Assembly: GCA_041398745.1 (NCBI GenBank)
Contig: JAWKUB010000009.1
Coordinates: 186,001-250,000 of the forward strand
DNA length: 64,000 bases
Reading direction: 5' to 3'
Origin: JACKHO01 sp041398745
GTDB taxonomy: Bacteria > Planctomycetota > Planctomycetia > Planctomycetales > Planctomycetaceae
The notes beneath the pieces are model-generated. The model had not been told where the DNA came from and ran no database searches. It worked only from the letters and a program-made list of their open reading frames with translations. Made by a program: the position numbers and the translations under genes. How positions within the stretch are numbered: the first letter of the stretch is position 1; every line of letters begins with the position of its first letter. This document shows positions 45,801-54,171 of this stretch, piece after piece.

Positions 45801-47258
45801 CTACTTCCCCTTCCCCCGGTTCTTCCAAAGCTGAATTTGCTTCACATCGTTCTTCGACGCATCACCCTTTGTGCTGCGGCCGCCTTGAACGTCTTGCCGC
45901 AGTTGCTTCAGCAGTTTCTCCACAACGTCAGGGCGTGATTCAAACAGGTTCGTCGTTTCGCTGGGGTCATCACCCAGATGATAAAGTTGCCCTTCGGGAT
46001 CTGATTCGTCGACTTCTTTCTCAGTTGGGGAACTCCACCCTCCGGAGCCACGGGCCAGCAGCAGTTTCCATTCGCCGGTTCGATAGCCGAAGTGGCCGCT
46101 AATGGAATGATGCACCACACCGTTTCGCGAAGACGAAATCTCTTCGCCACGCAACGCGGGCAGAAAGCTGACGCTGTCTTCACAACTGCCGGTCGGCAAC
46201 TCTGCTTCGGTAACATCTCCCAGCGTTGCAAACAAATCGGTCAGGCAAATGAGTTGATCGCACGTGCTGCCTGGATCAACAACTCCTGGCCAGCGCACAA
46301 CAAACGGCACACGGTGTCCACCATCCCACAAGTCGGCTTTCGAGCCACGCATCCATGCACTGACCATGTGTCCCTGTTTCGCCAACTCTGGAATCCCCGC
46401 TGCCTTCGAACAGCCATTGTCGCTGGCAAAAATGACCAGCGTGTTGTTCGTCGCCCCAATTCTCTCCAGCGCCGCCGACACTTCGCCCACAACGTGCTCC
46501 GTCTGCATGACGAAATCACCGTAGTCACCCAGTCCGCTTTTCCCCTGCCATTCTGGGCTCGGCAGAATGGGGGTGTGCGGTGAACCGAGTGGTAAATACA
46601 GAAAGAACGGTGCCGCCTCATCTTTCCGCGACTCAATGTACTCGACCGCCTTGCGTGTGAGTCGCGGCAGCATGTTGATTTCTTCGTCATGCTCTATGAC
46701 CCGGCCATTCTCGATGACCGCCTGCATATTCCGAGCATGATGAAACCCGTGGTAGTAATCAAAACCGCGGTGCGTCGGACCGTCCGGAATCACCGCTCCC
46801 ACCGGCGGCAACTTGTGATCTTTCGGTGAATACGCTTCCTGCGTTTCGGGATTGAGGTATTCGAAATCCAAATGCCATTTCCCAATGACCGCCGTGTGAT
46901 ACCCCTGCCCTTTGAGAAAACTCCCCACCGTCGGCCGCTCAGCCGCAATCAAACTCGGAGCAAAGCCGGTGACCACGCCTTTCTGCAGCCGCGTTCGCCA
47001 ACTGTACCGGCCCGTCATGAGCCCGTACCGAGTTGGCGAACAAACCGACGACCCTGAATGGGCATCAGTAAACACCATCCCTTCCCTGGCCAACTTGTCG
47101 ACCGAGGGGGTCGGAATTTTGCTCGTCTCCGGCGCCAGACAATGCACATCCCCATAGCCCAGGTCATCACACAAAATGAACACCACATTCGGCCGATCGG
47201 CCTGCGCGACAGACATCAGGCAGATAAACGAAACGAAAAACACGAGCAGACGGTTCAT
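45801..47258 (-). CDS. Secreted sulfatase (arylsulfatase A-like)
   Basis: From ATG 47258 the product has 485 residues; the longest frame adds 43 residues ahead of a clear signal peptide (LLVFFVSFICLMSVAQA). The alkaline-phosphatase-fold motifs are FILCDDLGYGDVHC (metal Asp31/Asp32), GSSVCSPTRYGLMTGRY with Cys73 in C-x-P-x-R to be turned into formylglycine, FASDNGC, and GHRVPFVVRWPG. It should hydrolyse sulfate esters, probably on marine or plant polysaccharides, outside the cytoplasm. The formylglycine-generating enzyme is not in the window. Confidence 0.95.
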   Translation of the reverse strand: MNRLLVFFVSFICLMSVAQADRPNVVFILCDDLGYGDVHCLAPETSKIPTPSVDKLAREGMVFTDAHSGSSVCSPTRYGLMTGRYSWRTRLQKGVVTGFAPSLIAAERPTVGSFLKGQGYHTAVIGKWHLDFEYLNPETQEAYSPKDHKLPPVGAVIPDGPTHRGFDYYHGFHHARNMQAVIENGRVIEHDEEINMLPRLTRKAVEYIESRKDEAAPFFLYLPLGSPHTPILPSPEWQGKSGLGDYGDFVMQTEHVVGEVSAALERIGATNNTLVIFASDNGCSKAAGIPELAKQGHMVSAWMRGSKADLWDGGHRVPFVVRWPGVVDPGSTCDQLICLTDLFATLGDVTEAELPTGSCEDSVSFLPALRGEEISSSRNGVVHHSISGHFGYRTGEWKLLLARGSGGWSSPTEKEVDESDPEGQLYHLGDDPSETTNLFESRPDVVEKLLKQLRQDVQGGRSTKGDASKNDVKQIQLWKNRGKGK

Positions 47259-47486
47259 GAAGTGACTCGATATGCGAATTCGGACGATCCCATTCACTCT
47301 CATATGGCCCCGATGAGAGTGGTGCCAGTCTACCAGTGAACGCCGTTTGAAGCCAAAGAGGGAAGCAACTTTTGGTGCCAGACGCATATCACCTTTGGTT
47401 CATTCGGTGCGGCTTCATTGATCTCACTGCTCCATTCCACATAAGGTGTTGTCTGTCGTAGTACCGAAGTGATCTGGAGACACAGT

Positions 47487-48578
47487 ATGAAATTGTCTGC
47501 TCGAATTCCGTTCTTATTGTCGTCCCTCGCGATGCTGTTCCTGTCCGTCCCGACACGCGCCGCCGAGGAACTCCCCGATCCCGACGGCAAACCTGCCGAT
47601 ATGACGAAGCCGGTCAAGGTGTTCATTCTGCTTGGGCAATCCAACATGCTTGGTTTTGGCAGAATTGATCCTGTAGAACAGCAGGGGACGCTTTCGCATC
47701 TTGTAAAAGAAGAGGGGCGGTATCCGTATCTCATCGACGACGAGGGAAAATGGACAGAGCGTCAAGACGTGCGGAACGTGCATGTGATGGATAAACGGGG
47801 CGCGGGGCTCACTGACTTTGACGTGTTTTCCGACATGAAGAACGAATGGCTCACAGTCAAGCAGGGGCACATTGGACCGGAATTGGCGTTTGGTCACATT
47901 ATGGGACACACACTCGATGAGCCAGTACTGGTGCTCAAGGCGTGTATTGGCAACCGCAGCCTCGGCTGGGATTTGCTGCCACCGGGAAGCGAGCGATTCG
48001 AGTTTGATGGCAAGGTCTATGCCGGCTCCGGCGACAAAGCCCCATCGTGGGTTGAAGGTGAGGAAAAGAAGGAAGTGAACTGGTACGCCGGTCGCCAGTA
48101 CGACGCCGACACGGCTCACGCGAAAGTCGTACTGGAGAATCTGGAAAAGTATTACCCTGGCTATGCAGGTCAGGGGTATGAAGTCGCCGGATTCGTTTTC
48201 TGGCAGGGACACAAAGACCAAAATCCCGCCCATGCCAGTCGCTACGAGCAGAACCTCGTCCACTTCATTAAGTCACTGCGGAAGGACTTCAACGCTCCGG
48301 ACGCCAAATTCGTATTAGCGACCATTGGCTTCGAAGGTGACAAACTTTCTGGCCCCGGACTTACCATCGCCGAAGCACAACTCGCCGTGAGTGGCGAAAC
48401 CGGGAAGTACCCGGAGTTCAAAGGAAACGTCAAAACCATCGACGCCCGCCCGTTCTGGCGCGACAAGTCCGTCTCTCCGAGCGGCGCCGGCTACCACTAC
48501 AACCACAACGCCGAAACCTACATGGAAGTCGGCACCCGCCTCGGCTGGGCGATGGTAGAGTTGCTCAACGGCGAATAG
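47487..48578 (+). CDS. Secreted sialate O-acetylesterase-like protein (SASA family)
   Basis: From ATG 47487 (GTG 47469 would add six residues) the product has 363 residues. A signal peptide (LLSSLAMLFLSVPTRA) is followed by the SASA (DUF303) domain: VFILLGQSNMLGFGR contains the nucleophile serine, and VAGFVFWQGHKDQ and the ending GAGYHYNHNAETYMEVG carry the other conserved segments. Family members are carbohydrate acetylesterases. Divergent from the sulfatase gene across 230 bases; the pair may act together on acetylated and sulfated polymers. Confidence 0.88.
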   Translation: MKLSARIPFLLSSLAMLFLSVPTRAAEELPDPDGKPADMTKPVKVFILLGQSNMLGFGRIDPVEQQGTLSHLVKEEGRYPYLIDDEGKWTERQDVRNVHVMDKRGAGLTDFDVFSDMKNEWLTVKQGHIGPELAFGHIMGHTLDEPVLVLKACIGNRSLGWDLLPPGSERFEFDGKVYAGSGDKAPSWVEGEEKKEVNWYAGRQYDADTAHAKVVLENLEKYYPGYAGQGYEVAGFVFWQGHKDQNPAHASRYEQNLVHFIKSLRKDFNAPDAKFVLATIGFEGDKLSGPGLTIAEAQLAVSGETGKYPEFKGNVKTIDARPFWRDKSVSPSGAGYHYNHNAETYMEVGTRLGWAMVELLNGE

Positions 48579-48591
48579 CAAAAAGCACCAA

Positions 48592-49008
48592 ATGTTGACT
48601 CTCGCCTTGTACATCCCGAAACCCGAAGAACTGACGACGTCACTCGTTGGTCTGCTGGTGGCGTTTCTGGTGCTGTGCGGCGTCGCCCATTTTCTAAAGT
48701 TGCGGCTCGCCATTGCGGCACCGGCAATGCTCGTCGGTGTATTACTGGCCTTAGCGACAGACATTTCTACTCGCTGGGTCACGGACCTTGGCGAGTACGG
48801 CGATTTGGCAAGGAAAATGTCAGCGACGAACTACAGTGACACGTTCTTTGCCATCACATCGTACTTTGCCGTCGGACGCGGGAATTTGGTTTCACTAGGT
48901 GGGATGGTTTTGACTCTCGTGCTTTACAAATGTGTTGCGGAATTGTGTCGCCGGCATAAAGACAAGTCAAAAAACAGAAACGAGAGTGCCAGTACCGACG
49001 CATCGTGA
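48592..49008 (+). CDS. Small membrane protein, unknown
   Basis: A 138-residue protein with three or four transmembrane helices (LVGLLVAFLVLCGVAHFL, AIAAPAMLVGVLLALATDI, NLVSLGGMVLTLVLYKCVAEL) and a charged C-terminal tail (RRHKDKSKNRNESAS). It starts 14 bases after the esterase stop and is probably on the same transcript. No family recognised. Confidence 0.7.
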   Translation: MLTLALYIPKPEELTTSLVGLLVAFLVLCGVAHFLKLRLAIAAPAMLVGVLLALATDISTRWVTDLGEYGDLARKMSATNYSDTFFAITSYFAVGRGNLVSLGGMVLTLVLYKCVAELCRRHKDKSKNRNESASTDAS

Positions 49009-49042
49009 AATCACGTCGATGATGATGCCATGCAATCTAAAC

Positions 49043-49657
49043 TCACAATTCCTTAATCATCACGTTCCGGAACCGCGCTCCGCGCAGTGACTGCAACAGG
49101 ATAGGGCCGGGCTCTGCTTCGTTTTGATCAATTGCGCCACGGGTCGGCCCCTTGAGCGTCTGCGACCGAATGACCGGTTTACGGTTGACCAGCACTGTCA
49201 CCTTGTTCCCCTGCATGCGAACCTGCAGTTCATTCCAGGCACCGCTTCCTTTGTACATTTGCGACTCGACCGCAATTTGCCCCCAAATTGATCCCGTGCA
49301 CTTGTCGAGGGGCACGTCGGTGCCGTCGTACAGTTGCACCTCGTAACGACCTCGCAAATACACGCCAGAATTTCCGCCGCGCGGCAAGCTGAACTGCAAA
49401 CTCAAATCGAAGTCTCGGTACTTCTGCTGCGTGACCAAATGCGAACCCGCCTTCCAGTTGGTGAGCACACCATTACTCACTCGCCAGTTGTCGATGGGAC
49501 GACCATCTTCCGCTTTCCAGTCATCGAGCCGGTTCTTGAGTAAATCGACAACACCTTCACCCTGTCGGTCGATGCTCGGGAGGCCAATGTCCTGAGCATT
49601 TGACTTGCAACTCAACGCCAGCAAGAAAATCAAACTGCAAACTGCGATGAATCTCAT
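49043..49657 (-). CDS. Secreted DUF1080 (LamG-like) protein
   Basis: From ATG 49657 the product has 204 residues; the long frame to 50116 overlaps the next gene in antisense and is rejected, although ATG 49702 remains possible. A signal peptide ending in LALSCKSNA precedes the DUF1080 beta-sandwich (DWKAEDGRPIDNWRVSNGVL, FDLSLQFSLPRGGNSGVYLRGRYEVQLYD shortened here to its ends, ESQMYKGSGAWNELQVRM). Proteins of this family bind or hydrolyse sugars (3-keto-disaccharides in studied cases). They are strongly expanded in planctomycetes. Divergent from the 49808 gene. Confidence 0.88.
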   Translation of the reverse strand: MRFIAVCSLIFLLALSCKSNAQDIGLPSIDRQGEGVVDLLKNRLDDWKAEDGRPIDNWRVSNGVLTNWKAGSHLVTQQKYRDFDLSLQFSLPRGGNSGVYLRGRYEVQLYDGTDVPLDKCTGSIWGQIAVESQMYKGSGAWNELQVRMQGNKVTVLVNRKPVIRSQTLKGPTRGAIDQNEAEPGPILLQSLRGARFRNVMIKEL

Positions 49658-49807
49658 GAGAGAAATCCCAAATGCCGTATTGAACTTTTTCGAGAGCAAC
49701 ATGCTCCCTGCATAGTCTAAAGGATTACACGGACTGGTGCGACAAGATATCCTGCAACCGGGAGTCTCCCAGAGAACGAAGAAATACCGGTCCTTCCGTG
49801 AACCAAC

Positions 49808-50371
49808 ATGCACACCGTCACAGTTGAAAGTCGACGTCGAAAACTGGCGAATATCGAGCAGGCTCACCCTGAGGCCAAAGTCATTGACGTGACATCCAAA
49901 GCTGCGGAGCCCTGGGTGCGGTTCAGTCCTTTCTATCCTCACGGCGGCATTCCGGTGCCGAACTCTTCGGGGGTGACGTCGCAATCGGTGGAGGGAGTCT
50001 GGCAGGCGCTGAAGGCGTTCGAGTCGGAAGGGATTGACCTGACGAAACTTGATGTCACCAACATGAAAGGCATCAAGCGGTCGGTACGCACACGCGGGAA
50101 GGTACTCGGGCATCAATTTGGCACCGACAGTTCAGAACTCCTCGATTATCTCACTGCGAGAAAGAAGATTTACCTGCCAACGTACCGTTACATTCTTGAA
50201 CACAAGCTTCGCAGCGAAATTGAGGAGCTGCGGAGCATTCTCAAGCAGCAGCCCGTCATTCTGCTCGACTACGAGACGAATTCTTCCGTCACAGATTTGC
50301 GAAAACCACTGTCACATGCCAGTCTGGTGGCAGCCTTTTTGAATGATGCGTGGCCGCAGTCGGAATCGTAA
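49808..50371 (+). CDS. Conserved hypothetical protein (DUF6939-like)
   Basis: A 187-residue soluble protein without signal or membrane segment. Notable text: AKVIDVTSKAAEPWVRFSPF, YPHGGIPVPNSS and SVEGVWQALKAFE. The combination reminds me of the DUF6939 family, which has no known function; the call rests on memory, not on a search. The C-terminal half is helical (HKLRSEIEELRSILK) and ends in a putative DYETNS motif. The next gene, 48 bases on, is also unknown, and the two may form a pair. Confidence 0.65.
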   Translation: MHTVTVESRRRKLANIEQAHPEAKVIDVTSKAAEPWVRFSPFYPHGGIPVPNSSGVTSQSVEGVWQALKAFESEGIDLTKLDVTNMKGIKRSVRTRGKVLGHQFGTDSSELLDYLTARKKIYLPTYRYILEHKLRSEIEELRSILKQQPVILLDYETNSSVTDLRKPLSHASLVAAFLNDAWPQSES

Positions 50372-50419
50372 ACCCATAGAAACCTGCAAAGGCTTACCAG
50401 GAAGAAGCAAAAACTTGTC

Positions 50420-50812
50420 ATGAGCACGGACCAGAAATCTGTCATCGCTGCCGCATTGTCCTGGCTGGGAACTCAAACCGATGACAATCCATTTGTGATT
50501 ATCCAGCATGCTGAAACCCGAAAGTTCGTGCAGTTTGCTGGTTCGGCACGTGAAACGCTGTTGTTAGATCTTCCTTACCAAACGCTATCCGAGCCAGAGT
50601 TCTATCGGGCTGTGAAGATGTTCCGCGAGTTGGGAATTTCAGGCGAAGAGCACGACACGTATGATCGTCCCGATGGAAACGTTGTGGGCCAACAATTCAC
50701 GTTCAACATGGCGTTCGATTCGGTTGATGAAGCAGCGCTCACGGCGCAGAGAGTTTTCCGTGAGATCTACGAATATCCGGCCGATTGTCCGCTAGAGATT
50801 ATCAAGAGTTGA
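50420..50812 (+). CDS. Hypothetical protein
   Basis: A 130-residue soluble alpha/beta protein: AAALSWLGTQTDDNPFVIIQ, ETRKFVQFAGSARETLLLDL and FREIYEYPADCPLEI. The pattern recalls small T3SS-chaperone-like or YbjN-like folds, but no motif is decisive. It follows the DUF6939-like gene closely and precedes a sialidase-like gene by 37 bases, so all could share one transcript. ATG start; no obvious oddities. Confidence 0.6.
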   Translation: MSTDQKSVIAAALSWLGTQTDDNPFVIIQHAETRKFVQFAGSARETLLLDLPYQTLSEPEFYRAVKMFRELGISGEEHDTYDRPDGNVVGQQFTFNMAFDSVDEAALTAQRVFREIYEYPADCPLEIIKS

Positions 50813-50849
50813 AGTTTGGCTGAGTAAAAAACGCACGAGGTCTCGCACA

Positions 50850-52019
50850 ATGAATCGACGCCGCGCACTGCAAACCATGTTGGCCGCAGGAACCACCTGC
50901 CTCGGCCTGGGACTGAATCAAGGTGCCTTCGCCGCCTCACCAGGATTTGAAGTGCGAGACATCCGTTCGATCGGCCAACCGACGGACCGCTACTACGGCT
51001 GGCCGACGTTGGCCAAGCGGGCGAATGGTGAGCTACTGGTGGTGGCGTCGGGGGGACGGCATCGCCATGTTTGTCCGTTTGGTCGCGTGGACTTGATTCA
51101 GTCCGCAGATAACGGTGATTCATGGTCATTCGCACGCACCATTTATGATGGTCCCATCGACGACCGTGATGCCGGTCTCATCGAAACGCCCAGCGGCACG
51201 CTGCTGGCCACGACGTTTACTTCACTGGCTTATTTGCCCACGTACAAGAAGGCATTGGAGACTGCTGGAAGCAATGCACCGTCCATGTCGGCAGATGAAC
51301 TGGCCCAGTGGAAGGGAGCCCACGGACGGTTGCCTGAAGGAGAGCATGAGAAGCATCTCGGTACCTGGATGATTCGTTCAGAAGATGGTGGCATTAGTTG
51401 GGGGGCGCCTTATCGTGTCCCGTTGAACAGTCCGCACGGACCAGTGGTCATTTCCAAAGGACGACTGCTCTACGCCGGTAAGGCACTCTGGACGGACGAC
51501 AATCGTGTCGGTGTTTGTCAGTCCACCGATGACGGTAAGACGTGGCAATGGCTCAGCGACATTCCGACTCGCGAGGGAGACAATCATCGGGAGTACCACG
51601 AACTGCACGCAGTCGAAGCGGCGTCAGGTCGATTAATTGTGCAAATCCGTAACCACAACTCACCGAACGCCGGTGAGACGTTGCAGTCGCACTCCGATGA
51701 CGGCGGCCAGACCTGGACAGTCCCGCGAAGTATTGGCGTGTGGGGATTGCCTTCTCATTTGTTGAAGCTGCAAGATGGTCGCCTCCTGATGAGCTACGGC
51801 CACCGCCGCGCGCCGCTGGGAATTCAGGTGCGACTCAGCGAAGACAATGGTGATACCTGGTCAGAACCCATCATCCTCTACGGCGACGGTGCCTCAGGTG
51901 ACCTTGGCTATCCATCCACCATCCAGTTTGACGATGGCTCGCTCTGCACTGTGTGGTACGAAGTCGTGAAGGGGAGTCCGCTGTCGCAGCTGAGAGCGGC
52001 GAGGTGGAAACTGGTTTGA
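50850..52019 (+). CDS. Secreted sialidase-like protein (BNR/Asp-box repeats)
   Basis: A 389-residue protein with an export signal that starts MNRRRALQTMLAAGTTCLG, possibly of the Tat type. The six-bladed sialidase-fold propeller is indicated by several Asp boxes (SADNGDSWSF, SEDGGISWG, STDDGKTWQW, SDDGGQTWTV, SEDNGDTWSEP). The family covers exo-alpha-sialidases and other glycosidases or lyases. I do not see the full arginine triad, so true sialidase activity is not certain. It may act on host or algal glycans, together with the esterase and sulfatase of this region. Confidence 0.85.
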   Translation: MNRRRALQTMLAAGTTCLGLGLNQGAFAASPGFEVRDIRSIGQPTDRYYGWPTLAKRANGELLVVASGGRHRHVCPFGRVDLIQSADNGDSWSFARTIYDGPIDDRDAGLIETPSGTLLATTFTSLAYLPTYKKALETAGSNAPSMSADELAQWKGAHGRLPEGEHEKHLGTWMIRSEDGGISWGAPYRVPLNSPHGPVVISKGRLLYAGKALWTDDNRVGVCQSTDDGKTWQWLSDIPTREGDNHREYHELHAVEAASGRLIVQIRNHNSPNAGETLQSHSDDGGQTWTVPRSIGVWGLPSHLLKLQDGRLLMSYGHRRAPLGIQVRLSEDNGDTWSEPIILYGDGASGDLGYPSTIQFDDGSLCTVWYEVVKGSPLSQLRAARWKLV

Positions 52020-52091
52020 TTGCGAGGTAAAACTCAGTCGGTCTTAAGACGTAAATCGGGCACGGCGTCAGCCCACTGAAGACGCATTCCA

Positions 52092-52307
52092 ATGACCATT
52101 CGTGTTGTCGTTCGTGATGACGAAACACTCAATCAGGCCGTTCACAGATTCCGACTCCTTTGCCGCCGCTTCGGAGTACCACACGGTGGTTACATCAGGA
52201 TGGCTGACCGCAATCGGCAGAAATTCTTTTACGAGAGCAAAGGCGTGAAGCGACGGCGCCAGCGTCGGATTGCCAAAGGGAACTGTCGCATATACTCTCG
52301 GTCATGA
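52092..52307 (+). CDS. rpsU: Ribosomal protein bS21
   Basis: A 71-residue basic protein with the bS21 pattern: VVVRDDETLNQAVHRFRLLC, RRFGVPHGGYIR, then the Arg/Lys-rich tail KGVKRRRQRRIAKGN. bS21 joins the 30S subunit last and helps initiation. It stands apart from other ribosomal genes, as usual. ATG at 52092. Confidence 0.9.
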   Translation: MTIRVVVRDDETLNQAVHRFRLLCRRFGVPHGGYIRMADRNRQKFFYESKGVKRRRQRRIAKGNCRIYSRS

Positions 52308-52355
52308 CTCCCCGGATTGCCCGGGGCCTCACGGCCCTCGGCTCAGAATTCGTAG

Positions 52356-52461
52356 GGTGGGTGAAGTTCGCCCTGAACAAGATGGTGCGTTACGCAAGTC
52401 CTGCAATGCTAAAAACAGGCTGTCATTTTGGCTAAGCTCTGACTTGCGAACGTAACCCACC
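52356..52461. repeat. Inverted repeat pair between rpsU and corA
   Basis: GGTGGGTGAAGTTC (52356-52369) and GAACGTAACCCACC (52448-52461) are inverted copies matching at 12 of 14 positions, 78 bases apart. The stretch contains no gene and looks like a small non-autonomous element. Confidence 0.5.
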
Positions 52462-52571
52462 ATAATGCGGCGACTTGCTGCACACACCCTACAATTCATC
52501 GGTTCGCCAAGCCATCAACATTTCGGAACGCAACCTTGACCGCCTTCGACCAAAGCCAAGCAGGATAAGCC

Positions 52572-53639
52572 GTGTTCAAGAAGAGACATCCCACGGTTGG
52601 ATCGCGTCCGGGAACGCTCGTCATTTCCAGCGACGCGCTGCCTCCGGTCATCAACATGATGCGTTATTCATCGCAGGGCCCCGCGATTGAGAAACATATT
52701 GAGAGTGTCGCCGAACTGAACGAGCCGTTTCCTGACAATACGGTGACCTGGATTGATATTCAGGGGTTCGGGGATCATGACGTCATGAAACTCATTGGCG
52801 AACGCTTCGGCATACATCCTCTCATGCTGGAAGATGTCATCAACGTACCGCATCGTCCCAAAGCGGAAGTGTACAACGACCAACTGCTGCTCATCATCAA
52901 CATGATTCTCACCAACGAAGAGACCATTGTTGAAATCGAACAGGTGAGCATTGTACTGGGAAAGAACTACGTCATTACGTTTCAGGACCGTCCGGGAGAT
53001 GTCCTCGACCCCATCCGGAACCGAATCCGGATTGAGACGGCCCCCATCCGGCAGCATCAGGCCGACTTTCTGGCGTATGCCATTGCGGACACCATTGTTG
53101 ATGCCTACTACCCCGCCCTGGAATTGCTGGGGGACAAACTCGAGGACCTTGAAGAAGAAGTGGTCACGCGTCCGACGACGAAGTTGCTCCATGAACTGAA
53201 TCGACTGAAGAACCGGCTGGTGAATTTTCGGCGGGCGGTCTGGCCGCAGCGGGAGGCCATTAATGCGCTCATTCGGGACCATCATCTGCTGGTGAGTGAA
53301 CCGGTCCGAATTCACTTTCGAGACGTCTACGACCACTGCGTCCAGACAACGGAAGTGGTGGAAATGTATCGCGATATGGTGACCAGCATGCTCAACACGT
53401 ACCTGACGTCCATTGCCAACCGGACCAACGACGTCATGAAGGTGCTGACCATTGTGGCAACGATTTTCATTCCACTGACTTTCATCGCCGGCATTTACGG
53501 GATGAACTTCAAATACATGCCGGAACTCTCCACTCGCTGGGGCTACCCGCTGGTGTGGATTGTCATGCTCCTGACAGCGAGCGGGATGCTCATATTCTTC
53601 TGGCGACAAGGTTGGCTGGGCAAAGAAGATGAGGACTGA
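52572..53639 (+). CDS. corA: CorA-type magnesium/cobalt transporter
   Basis: A 355-residue protein with the large cytoplasmic funnel domain (TWIDIQGFGDHDVMKLIGE, IHPLMLEDVINVPHRPK) and two C-terminal transmembrane helices. The first ends with the signature YGMNF, the second is VWIVMLLTASGMLIFFW. CorA forms a pentameric Mg2+ channel. The start is GTG at 52572. The long minus-strand open frame beneath it is a shadow. Confidence 0.95.
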   Translation: MFKKRHPTVGSRPGTLVISSDALPPVINMMRYSSQGPAIEKHIESVAELNEPFPDNTVTWIDIQGFGDHDVMKLIGERFGIHPLMLEDVINVPHRPKAEVYNDQLLLIINMILTNEETIVEIEQVSIVLGKNYVITFQDRPGDVLDPIRNRIRIETAPIRQHQADFLAYAIADTIVDAYYPALELLGDKLEDLEEEVVTRPTTKLLHELNRLKNRLVNFRRAVWPQREAINALIRDHHLLVSEPVRIHFRDVYDHCVQTTEVVEMYRDMVTSMLNTYLTSIANRTNDVMKVLTIVATIFIPLTFIAGIYGMNFKYMPELSTRWGYPLVWIVMLLTASGMLIFFWRQGWLGKEDED

Positions 53640-54171
53640 CGTTCGGCATTTCGGGATGTTTTCATGACAAAATGCCGGAAGTTGCCGGATTTTCGGGCAC
53701 CAGTGAAAGATTCTGTCCAGCCGTAACATTCGACGAATTCCGAGCTTGCCTCTCAACCTTGGACCTGCTACATTTCCCTGAACGAATGGCTAGTCCCTTG
53801 GGGACAGCCTGCGACTTGGGTACACCCTGTCTCGATAATTCCAACCTCTACTGTGTTGTGCCTGCTGGCCCGCGGTAGTCTCTGGTCGATGCTCCGACAG
53901 ATCCGCTTTCTTTGCGGCGACGTTTCAGCTCAATCATGAAAGTGGATCGAATTGCGAGGTTCTGTTCCTCGGTTGCGTCCACAACATGCGTAAACGAGCT
54001 TCTGAACCCCATTCAGGTCCAGACTCTTTTCACAGCTTTTTCCTTTAGTGAAGCTGTTCCCCGTATGTCTCAACGGTGAGACCGGTCCGAACTGTTTCCA
54101 CTCGGGATGTCGGTGCGCGGAAGATTTCTCCGGTACATGCATCTCGTCACGTTTTACACCACAGGTGCATT
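53640..54171. other. Intergenic region upstream of the RhlE-like helicase
   Basis: About 530 bases, no convincing gene. A hairpin of GGCATTT and AAATGCC sits just after corA (near 53647-53670) and could end its transcription, though it lacks a T-run. The rest may be a long 5' leader of the helicase gene, as is common for cold-inducible DEAD-box genes; nothing in the sequence proves it. Confidence 0.4.

Noticed and set aside
49658..50116. Long N-terminal extension of the DUF1080 protein
   Set aside because: It runs antisense to the 49808 gene; the signal peptide begins at 49657.
52668..53756. Minus-strand frame of 362 codons
   Set aside because: Shadow of corA, whose GMN motif and helices are clear.
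53672..53878. A 68-codon plus-strand frame after corA
   Set aside because: No ribosome-binding site, no motif and it overlaps a hairpin; not supported as a gene.
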